Origin: Proteromonas lacertae
Taxonomy: Eukaryota; Sar; Bigyra; Opalinata; Proteromonadidae
Length of the DNA stretch: 22,059 nt
Direction: 5' to 3'
Assembly: GCA_002245135.1 (NCBI GenBank)
Contig: NGBS01000114.1
Location: 1 to 22,059 of the forward strand
Shown here: positions 11,601 to 19,635 of the stretch, piece by piece
Layout of the letters: each line of letters opens with the position of its first letter
Position numbering within the stretch: the stretch's first letter is position 1
The notes under the pieces: model-generated
What the model was told of the DNA's origin: nothing
The model's database searches: none
What the model saw: the letters and a program-made list of their open reading frames with translations, nothing else
Program-made: the position numbers and the translations under genes

Positions 11601-12820
11601 ATAAACTTGCTACTAATGGATCTTGTCGATATAATCGCTGGAATAAATCACTTGGAAGTGAATTCCAAGCAATTGCGTCAGTTATTGAAGCAAAGATCTT
11701 ATTTAGATGTCCTAACGTCGTATCTCTATCATTCTATTATTATTATTACATATAATTACTATAAATATATACCAAGTTTCCTGGTATTTCCTCATACAAG
11801 TTTTTCTCACGATAAGCTAAATGAAATGGATTTTTTATTTCAAAATATCGAATAGCCATCTTCAATGGGGTAGTTAAACATGAAGTGAAGATATCTAAAG
11901 GTAATCCTTCAATATTAGGTAAATAGTCATCTTTACTACAAGAACCTAATATTATTGTATCATATGTGCTACCCGGTAATATCTGTGGAGTTGATTCTGT
12001 ACAAAGGTGAGATACTAATAATTCACTTCTACTACAGTCTAGTACATACATTGTTGGTCCATTTAAATATTGTTTCAATTTAGACACAGCGAATGGACGG
12101 CATAATGTAGGGTTATTCTTATCAACTAGAAAGATTTCACCTTGATCGTTGGGAGGAAGTACTCCATGACCATTATAGTGAAATAATACATGACTTCGTT
12201 TTGAACTAGATGATGAATTGGTTTTATTCTTCATAAGGTTATTGCACAAGTTTTTTAAATCTTCTTCGGTTGGATCTACTTGAGCCCTGACACGAGCTGA
12301 ACTTTTTTTGTCTGTTTTGTTCATACAGCCTAAATATTGGTCTTCTACCTTTCTAGCAATTGATTCTTTGGCATTATTGACTGAGAGTGATTTTGTTGCT
12401 AAATTAGTATAATTACATTATAACATACTTGTCCAACATTCTTCTTGTTCTTCTGGATTGGTTATATAGGATGGTCTTGAAGCAAGATTCAAACATAAAA
12501 CTATACCACACTTTCTTAGAGATATCTATTAAGTTATATTTATAACTATTATTCTTACTTTATCTTTATCTGATGTTATACTTTGACTAGCATTAGACAT
12601 CCACTTTATATCTATTGGATATCTACTTCTCAATTCTGGAGTATAATATCTTCCAGTAAAGCATGTCCTATACAATAATACAACTTATTATGCTTAAAAT
12701 AATTTTTCTTCTTATCATCTTCAGGAAAGTCATTATCACCTTCTTTCTCACTAGAATCGATTAATACAATATTTTATACTTCAAACATGTTAATAATGAA
12801 TTTCTTCTTGGTCTTGGCAT
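8648..12820 (-). CDS. RPTOR: Raptor, TORC1 scaffold and substrate-binding subunit
   Basis: Raptor presents substrates to TOR kinase in TORC1 at lysosome-like membranes. Ten exons: 12780-12820, 12559-12750, 12429-12525, 11773-12398, 11500-11733, 11166-11447, 10851-11132, 9863-10813, 9592-9819 and 8648-9559, giving about 1,281 residues (human 1,335). The caspase-like RNC domain shows [10 protein letters not shown] (residue about 183) and VLDCSRSE (about 231), the pseudo-catalytic His and Cys. [10 protein letters not shown] and [18 protein letters not shown] are diagnostic. HEAT repeats follow, with [19 protein letters not shown], then a Gln/Asn-rich linker, then WD40 repeats ([25 protein letters not shown]). 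Start chosen at the ATG giving MPRPRRNS, which joins in phase across the first intron. Exon 2 is one base short of phase near 12660. Either a T is missing, which aligns best with the plant-type YFC..RH motif, or there is a 17-nt intron. Confidence 0.95.
9820..9862 (-). other. Example intron of Raptor showing the local consensus
   Basis: This 43-nt intron starts GTATATATATAG and ends TTTTAG after an ATT/TAT repeat. It splits the exon ending in IFE from [11 protein letters not shown], which corresponds to the human DWSARYFAQPV segment, so the junction is fixed by homology. Most introns of the window look the same: GTATA(T) donor, no pyrimidine tract, TAG acceptor. Confidence 0.85.
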
Positions 12821-12899
12821 GGAATTCTATCTTTTTTCTTTATGTTTGATTCTCAAGCCTTTTTTAAAATTCAAATCTATTTTTTAATATTTTTAGACA
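12821..12899. promoter_or_regulatory. 79-bp bidirectional promoter between Raptor and CAP-H2
   Basis: The two start codons are separated by only 79 bp, so both promoters must share this space. It contains TTTGATTCTCAAGCC at 12845-12859 followed by a T run. The TTGA and TCAA parts form an imperfect palindrome. The same TCAAGCC word occurs in the promoter regions of the TPR genes and of the ITPK1/glucosidase pair. Confidence 0.6.
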
Positions 12900-13624
12900 A
12901 TGGAGGAAGATTCGACGATAAAGTTCGCCGTTTTATTGAACCCTATCAGGTATATTTTAATTTTCTCATTAGAATAGAGATTTAGCACAGAATTGGAACA
13001 TAGATATTGCTTCTGAGTTGGAGGAGTATTTAGACTCATTGGAAAGCATAGAATTTACATTTGATAGTGGCAAAACTACACTCAATTTTGCAGAAGCGGC
13101 TCTTCTTATACAAGTATAACAAAATCAATTTAGATATCATAGGGAAGTACTTGTATATACAGTAAAAAAGTAGAATACTTGTACCAATTAGTTTACGAAA
13201 CTCTCAATCTTTTATCAGAACAAAAGAAGAAAATAGCAACATCAGTTGATAAAGATGGTAACGATAGAGATATAAACTTCCCATCAGACGATGAAGAATT
13301 TTTACCACTCGATGATATAATAGAAGAAGGAAAAAACATCAATCTTAAAGAAGATTTACATAAATATGAGGAGCAGTACAGTAATACAGTATATTAATGT
13401 ATTTCATATATAATCAAAATAGAATATAAAGAGAATAGATCTTAGTTCATTTGCAAGTCCATTACTAAACAGTGCAGCAAAGAAATCAGATGACAATAAA
13501 TCATATAGCTTGAGTAGATGTTTGATGAGTCCTAGTGGTGCAATACTGTTACAAGGTTCGGAAATAAAACCTCAAATACAACAAATACAGCAAGTACAAG
13601 AAATACAGAATGCTGAACAAATAG

Positions 13625-13669
<45 letters not shown>

Positions 13670-14685
13670 GTTTTATAGATGATAATGATGATAATGATAT
13701 GACAATAGAATATGAAATAAATGAGCCACCACCAGATAATTTACTATTATCACCACAGCTACATAATAATAATAATAATAACAGACAAAAAATAAAGAAA
13801 ATGGTTAATAATTATGAATTACTAGATCCTTTTAGTGATGATAATTATCAAAATAAGCCAATTAAAATAATGAAAACATATACTGAATATAGTCATTTAA
13901 AAGATAATTATAATGTAAAAATACAACATCCAAACAGTATCAATGATAATAATTCTAAAAATGTATTTCATAATAAAGAATTTAAGATACTCTATGATAT
14001 TGAACAAAAGAATATTAGAAAAGAAAAAATGATTAAATTGAGAAATAGATATAGCAATAATAATAATCGAAATTCAATAATTAATACAAATATATTACCA
14101 GAAGATCCTATTATAAGTATATATGACAATAATGATAATAATAATGATAATAATAATAATGACGATGATGACAATGATATTGATATAAATATTGATCCAT
14201 TTGATGGAATAGAAAATAATAATGTTAATAATATAGAAAATATGTTTAAAGAAGTTGATAATTCATTTTCTTATGAAGAATTATGTCGAAAACATGTAGA
14301 AGCATTTATGACTGGAGCTGAAGCTTATGCAATAGAAACACAATTGGCAAGAAGGGTAAACGAATGGCAAAATAAAATAGAGCCGTTATTAGAGGCAGAA
14401 AGTAAACATCCTGAGTTTAACATTCATAATTACGGTGAAATGATTTGTAATGAGTTGAAAAGTTTGAATAGCAGTAAGAAAGAAATGACTTTTGATCATT
14501 TAGTTGAAGAATGTGATAGTTATGAGATATGTAGAAAGTTTTTATCTGTTTTGATGATGGCTAATGAAAATAGAATAATAATTGAGAGTGATAAGAGAGG
14601 AGGTGTTGTTGATAACAAGTTTATAATAAAATATAATGACAATAATAATAATAATGAATTAGAAATAGATGATTTTAATGTTTGA
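12900..14685 (+). CDS. NCAPH2: Condensin-2 complex subunit H2 (kleisin)
   Basis: CAP-H2 is the kleisin that bridges SMC2/SMC4 and recruits the HEAT subunits of condensin II in the nucleus. Four exons (12900-12949, 12978-13113, 13143-13388, 13423-14685) with introns of 28, 29 and 34 nt give 564 residues in perfect frame (human 605). The amino-terminal SMC-binding domain has [15 protein letters not shown] (from residue 8), [16 protein letters not shown] (to residue 62) and [18 protein letters not shown], near-identical to vertebrate CAP-H2. FLPLDDI follows. The middle is disordered and Asn/Asp-rich, with a 14-Asn run. The C-terminal winged-helix region (about residues 425-545) has [24 protein letters not shown] and [10 protein letters not shown]. 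Divergent from Raptor; no frame disruption. Confidence 0.96.
13627..13668 (+). repeat. AAT trinucleotide repeat encoding 14 Asn
   Basis: A perfect (AAT)14 run lies in frame in the disordered middle of CAP-H2. Shorter AAT-based Asn runs follow at about 13765, 14130-14160 and 14640. Such tracts are typical of AT-rich protist coding regions and are expected to vary in length between strains. Confidence 0.9.
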
Positions 14686-14832
14686 ATAACAATTATATTT
14701 ATTATGTATGTTTTGTAAAGAAATAAATAAAAACTTCAATATATATAAAACAATGTATACAACTTATTAACAATTTTTTCAAATTTATATCATATTTAAC
14801 AAATTTCCCATACTTTCTTTCATTTAAATAAC
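14686..14832. other. Convergent 3' region with polyadenylation-like signals
   Basis: CAP-H2 and the first TPR gene end facing each other across this A/T-rich spacer. Overlapping AATAAA words at 14722-14731 lie about 40 bp after the CAP-H2 stop and could act as its polyadenylation signal. No gene is seen. Confidence 0.45.
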
Positions 14833-16502
14833 TTAGATTCTATTAAAAATGTTCTGTATTTCTTCTTTAAATGGAGGATAGGATGTATAGACTAAGGCTT
14901 TTTCTAACATTTCTCTAGCTTTCTCTTTATCTTTCTATAACATAGTATAATTACTAAATATATATACAATCTCTAAGTAGTATTCTCCAAATATTTTATA
15001 TAAATAATAATTAGATAAATCAGTTCTAGAATTTTCTTTTGCTTTATTCAAATATTCTAAACATTTCTGTTTATCACCTTTGTATAAATAACATTCAGCA
15101 GTTAAAGAAAAGCAAGAAGTATTACCTCTTTCAACTTCTTCTGAACTATATGATTTGTTTAAATAGTTAATAGCTTCATCACTTTCTTTCTATTCATTAT
15201 TATAATTTTTACTTATACAATCTTCATATATAAACAACCTATAGCAAAATACATAACCTTCTTTTCTTCTTCACATTGTACACTATCTATTACAGCTTTA
15301 TAGAAACTAATTGCTTCTTTATGTTCTCCCTAATAATATTATATAATATTTCATCTTATACAATCCTAGTTAAACTTTTAGCAATACCATGATTGATAAT
15401 GAATTTGTCTTTATTTGTTGATGCATATTTTATTGCAGTCTTCAAGTATGTTATACCTTCTTTGTAATTACCCTATATAATACAATAACAATAATTATAA
15501 TTATTATTATACTAATTCCCAACAACACATTCCAATATTTTTATTTGTTTGAAATCTTTCATTATTTGCGGAGAAATAATCTAAGTTTGATTTAAATAAA
15601 AGAACAGCTTCATTGTATTTTTTCTATTATTATTATTATTATAGAATATACCAATTCAAAATAACAGTCACCAACCATTGTATTTAGTTGATATTTCTTT
15701 TCATTTGTTGTTGCATATTTCAAAGCAGATTGATATACTTCCATAGCATCATTGTATTGTTTCTATTTGTTATATATTATTATAAATTATATTATTTTAA
15801 TTCGAAATATTTGTACAGTTTTTAAATAACAATAAGTTAAGTCTTTCATTGATTCATATTTATCTTCATCTGCTGAGCAGTATTCTACTACTGATTTTAA
15901 GAAAGGTATAGCTTCTTTATAGTTTGATAATTGTAAATAGCAAACACTAATATTATCATTTATCATACGCTTCTTATCATTTGTTTGTGCAAATTCTAAG
16001 GCTAATTTAAACCACTTTATTGCTTCATTGTAATTTCTCTATAAAAAATTATAATTATTATTGAAAAGAAAGAAAGATATACCATTTCAATAAAACGTTT
16101 AGCAATAATAGTATTTACTTCATATTTTTTATCGTTTGTTGTTGCATACTCTAATGTACATTTTAAGACTATAATTCCTTCATCGTATTTCCCTATAAGT
16201 TTATAATTAACAATTATTTAAATGGATTATACGATTTTGGAAAGAGACAATCCAAGTCCTACACTTGAATTGTATTTATCTTCGTTTGATGATGCATACT
16301 GTAATGCAGATCTAAGTAACGGAATTGCTTCATTGAATTTTCCCTACACATCATAATACAAAGTATACATTACTAAAATAACCATGAGCAGCTTTATAAC
16401 TTGAATTGAATTTATATTTTCTGTACATAACCCTATTTACTTACACAAAAAGTAATACAGACTGTAATAAATAACTACTGCACCACCTGCTACAGCTATC
16501 AT
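14833..16502 (-). CDS. Membrane-anchored TPR-repeat protein, paralogue A
   Basis: Function unknown. A short hydrophobic amino terminus (IAVAGGAVVIYYSLYYFL) is a likely signal anchor or membrane helix. It is followed by about ten to eleven 37-residue tetratricopeptide-type repeats, for example KQYNDAMEVYQSALKYATTN, G(K/N)(Y/F)xEAI starts and a CYxEL-like end. Ten exons; repeat exons are 16233-16343, 16083-16192, 15817-16038 (two repeats), 15652-15762, 15513-15623, 15362-15472, 15219-15329, 14968-15189 (two repeats) and the last 14833-14934. Single-repeat exons are 111 nt and double ones 222 nt, all with phase-0 borders. Two places lack one base: exon 1 near 16445, where a 14-nt GTGTAAGTAAATAG micro-intron would also restore frame, and the start of the 110-nt exon near 16188 (AAA for expected AAAA). 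TPR arrays usually bind other proteins. Tandem with the gene upstream. Confidence 0.82.
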
Positions 16503-16583
16503 TATTTCTTTGCTTGGTACTAGTACAAAGTATAATAACATTCAATACAAGGCATAATCGATGAATAAAGATCTCTAATAAGT

Positions 16584-16610
16584 TTGGCTTGAAATTTCTT
16601 TTTGAACAAA
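16584..16610 (-). promoter_or_regulatory. GGCTTGA...TGAACAAA promoter element of TPR gene A
   Basis: TTTGGCTTG followed 13 bases later by TGAACAAA lies about 85-105 bp upstream of the start codon. The same two blocks with the same spacing lie upstream of the second TPR gene. The complementary strand reads TTTCAAGCC, the word seen in two other promoter regions of this window. Confidence 0.5.
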
Positions 16611-16687
16611 CTATATCAAATCTCTATTCATAAATTATTGAAATAAACACCATATAATCAATAAATAAAGGATTTAGTATATAAAAT

Positions 16688-18073
16688 TTAGATGTTATCT
16701 ATCATATTCTGTATTTCTTCTTTGTCTGCATCACCAGGAACTAATTGCAAAGCTTTTTCTAACATTTCTCTAGCTTTTTTATTTTCATTCTATTGAATTA
16801 AATCAGTATTAAAAAAATACATTTTCTATATAATATTCTCCAAATACTTTATATAAGTAATAATTTGAATTATCTGTTTTAGAATATTCTTTTGATTTAT
16901 TCAAATATTCCAAACACTTCTCTTTGTTGTTTAAATTTAAATAACATTCAGCAATAAATGAATATGATGCAGTATTACCCTTTTCAATCACTGAATTATT
17001 AATTGATTGATTAAAATAATGAATCGCTTCTTCATATTCTTTCTATTCATAAAGATAATAAAAGTATTTTATACTGCTCCAAAATATGAAAAACCTAAAA
17101 GATAATTTACATTATATTTTTCTGAATCTTTTGATGTATTTTCTAAAGCAATTTTATAAAAATTTGCTGTTTCTTTATATTCATTCTATAAAATAATAAC
17201 TGTTTATGACTTACTATCATAGTCAAACTAACACCAGCATAATTACATATTTTGTATTTCTCAGCTTTTGTTGATGAATATTCTAAAGACTTTTTAAAGG
17301 ATAAAATCGCTTCTTTGCATTTATTCTTATTATTATAAATAATAATATAAATTTATACAATTCCAGAGTAACATAGTCCAATATATAAATATATTTTGCT
17401 TCTATTTAATGGAGAATAGTCTAGAGAAGATTCAAAGAATGGAATTGCTTCATTGTATTGTTTCTAGAAATTATTAATAATAACAATAATACCATATCAA
17501 AATAACACATTCCTATATTGTAATTATCTATACACTTTTGTATATTGATCACAGAACATTCTAAACAACATTTGAAATAGGGAATTGCATTTTGATATTC
17601 TTTCTATAAAATATAAGAATTATTATTATTCAATACCATTTCAACATAACATCTTCCAATATTGTCATTTATTTCATATTTCTGTTGTATAGTTGAGGTA
17701 TATTTTAATGAAGATTTGAAGAACAGAATTGCTTCATTATATTGTTTCTATGATTAATCATTCAATGATGTAAATGTTATACAATTTCTACATAACAACT
17801 GCCAACAAAATAATTGGTAAAATATTTTTGTTCACCATTATATGCATACTTTAGACTATTCTTTAAATACTGAATTGCTTCTTCATAATTCCCCTAAACT
17901 GTAATTTTTATAAAATATACTTCCCTTAAATACTTTCTTCCTTTAGATAGATTTAATCCAAAATTTTCCTTTCTTGATTTGTTGTAATTACGATATAATA
18001 GGCTAGTAATAGAATTAAAAAAATACGTTCCTAAACCAATTACGACTGTTCCACTAGCTACAACTATCAGCAT
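16688..18073 (-). CDS. Membrane-anchored TPR-repeat protein, paralogue B
   Basis: Function unknown; tandem paralogue of the downstream TPR gene. Nine exons encode 378 residues in perfect frame. Exon 1 (17921-18073) encodes a hydrophobic segment LIVVASGTVVIGLGTYFF, then basic LLYRNYNKSRK, consistent with a membrane anchor. Repeat exons 17783-17893, 17637-17747, 17493-17603, 17215-17325 and 17075-17185 are each 111 nt; 17359-17463 is 105 nt. Exon 16821-17042 is 222 nt (two repeats). The last, 16688-16789, is 102 nt and ends IQNMIDNI. Repeats follow xxYxEAIxxFKxxLxYxxxxxxKY plus IGxCYxE. Introns are 27-35 nt, phase 0. The intron 17326-17358 ends AAG, while nearly all other acceptors here are TAG. 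Architecture and the last two exon sizes match paralogue A, so the pair arose by duplication. Confidence 0.88.
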
Positions 18074-18152
18074 TTGTTTGGATAAAACTATTTTAAAGCA
18101 TTACAATAATGAATACAATTCATAATTGATAAATGAAAATGAGAAATTTATT

Positions 18153-18180
18153 TGGCTTGTGATTTTAATATGAACAAGCC
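18153..18180 (-). promoter_or_regulatory. GGCTTGT/ACAAGCC inverted repeat upstream of TPR gene B
   Basis: GGCTTGT at 18154-18160 and ACAAGCC at 18174-18180 form perfect seven-base arms around a 13-base A/T-rich spacer, about 80-107 bp upstream of the start codon. The left half and the spacing match the element upstream of TPR gene A. It could be a dimeric transcription factor site; this is inference from recurrence and symmetry. Confidence 0.55.
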
Positions 18181-18250
18181 TCTTCAAGTTGAAAAATAAG
18201 AAAAACAAAAAAATCGCTTAATATAGGCAATAAAATCATAAACAAAAACA

Positions 18251-18316
18251 TCATTTGTTGTTATTCAATTCATTTAACAAATCCTGTATATTCTAATGAC
18301 TTTCTTTAGCATTTCC
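18251..18316 (-). pseudogene. Possible relic of the last exon of a third TPR copy
   Basis: Read on the minus strand, GAAATGCTAAAGAAAG resembles GAAATGTTAGAAAAAG in the final exons of both TPR genes (EMLEKAL). ATACAGGATTTGTTAAATGA resembles the IQN-(M/I)-(I/F)-(D/N) end of those exons. The two blocks keep their order, but the 30 or more bases that normally separate them are mostly gone. The match is short in an A/T-rich background, so chance similarity is possible. No other exons of a third copy are seen upstream. Confidence 0.25.
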
Positions 18317-18389
18317 CCCTCACTTTATACAGAAAAAATAATGAAACACTCATTATAAATTAACCAATAAATAAATATTCATAAATTCA

Positions 18390-19491
18390 TTAATTTATCT
18401 TATCTTTTAAATAGTCACAATACGATTTCATAAAATCATCATACTCAGTAAAAGAAGGAAATGGGTTTATATCAAATATATAATAACAATCACTTTCTTT
18501 ATTATAAATCATATCCAAGCCAAATAAATCCATATCCAATACATTCCTTACATGTTTTATAAATTGATTTAACATATCCATAGCTGGTGGATTTGGATTA
18601 ACTTTTGGATTACATTTTTCACACTCTTTGCCTTTTACATCACAATATGTTTCTGGCATTTGTTTCGCAGAGGTTAGAACGAAATGATCAAATTTAATAT
18701 GTTCACTAACCACATTGGGTAAAGATGGTCTAATAAACAATTGAACCTATTACAAATAATATATAATATATAATAATTTTAAATAAATATACATCATTTC
18801 CCAAAGCATATAATTTATAGAGAATACCATCATGATTAATGAATTCTTCACATAGACAGGGTGTAGATAAATCCTTTATAGCAGTTTCACTACATACCAT
18901 TGTGATTAAATGATATATCGGTTTACCAGTTCCAATCCATGGTTTGTGAAGAAATGGATACTTTAATTCTATTAATTTATATAATATATATATCATAATG
19001 AAGATAATACTTGAATTTGATACTTCTTGTTGTATATCTTTACCTTCTTCAATACTGATTGATTCTGGACACTTTATAGTTATTGGAAAATCTTTTGGAA
19101 GTGTTGAAATTGCTTTTTGCAGTTGAGATATGATTTGACCTCTTGTTAGTATGTTTTTATAACTTGAAAAGGAATCTATTATTGGGATTTCTGGATGATT
19201 TGCGTATATATCTTCTAACATTTCCAATCCTTTTTTTGAATATTCATCATCCTCAGTTGCTACAAGAAAGTCACTATTATAAAAATCAGAGTCTAAGGCA
19301 ATACCTGCATTTATGAACAATTGCATCCATGTGTCCATATTCACTCAAAGGTTTAAATGGATCTATTCTAAAGAATTCAATGCCATAATTGTTTTCAGGG
19401 AAATTGTGAACTTCTAAATGATAAAACAAGCAAATATCATACTAAGACTTTTACATTTTTTGTCTGAGAAAAGATATCCTATTCGTAACAT
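18390..19491 (-). CDS. ITPK1: Inositol-tetrakisphosphate 1-kinase / inositol trisphosphate 5/6-kinase
   Basis: This ATP-grasp kinase phosphorylates inositol tris- and tetrakisphosphates on the way to InsP6 in the cytosol. Five exons (19443-19491, 19305-19413, 19011-19273, 18793-18968, 18390-18746) with introns of 29, 31, 42 and 46 nt give 317 residues in perfect frame. The amino-terminal domain has MLRIGYLFSDKKCKSL and HMDAIVHKCSD, matching human GYWLSEKK and VIIHKLTD. The core shows NHPEIPIIDSF, KYPFLHKPWIGTG, EEFINHDGILYKLYALGND and VQLFIRPSLPN. The metal-binding motif DINPFPSFTEYDDF corresponds to human DINAFPGYEGVSEF. An insertion near residues 235-255 carries Cys at CDVKGKECEKC, not in the human enzyme. 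Divergent from the glucosidase gene over 144 bp. Confidence 0.95.
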
Positions 19492-19635
19492 TCTTAAAAA
19501 TAGATTTAAAAAATAAAACTTGGTTTGAGTATTCAAGCCATCATTTTTTTCTTGAAACTTCCTTTCATTCAAAGTATAGATTCATCTATTATAAATATTC
19601 AATAATGTTATTATTTGTATTGTATAGGATAAGAA
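19492..19635. promoter_or_regulatory. Bidirectional promoter between ITPK1 and glucosidase II alpha
   Basis: This 144-bp spacer lies between divergent start codons. It holds TTTGAGTATTCAAGCC at 19524-19539, an imperfect palindrome with the TCAAGCC word found in three other promoter regions here. It sits about 33-48 bp from the ITPK1 start and about 97-112 bp from the glucosidase start. A T run follows it, as in the Raptor/CAP-H2 promoter. Confidence 0.55.

Larger units (their letters stand above)
18074..18389. other. Intergenic region between TPR gene B and ITPK1
   Basis: About 316 bp without an intact gene. It holds the promoter element of TPR gene B (18153-18180) and, at 18251-18316, a weak resemblance to the last exon of the TPR genes. 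The rest is A/T-rich with no recognisable content. Confidence 0.5.

Noticed and set aside
13992-14174. Minus-strand Leu/Ser-rich open frame inside CAP-H2
   Set aside because: It is the complement of the Asn/Asp-rich AAT/GAT tract of CAP-H2 and has no support of its own.
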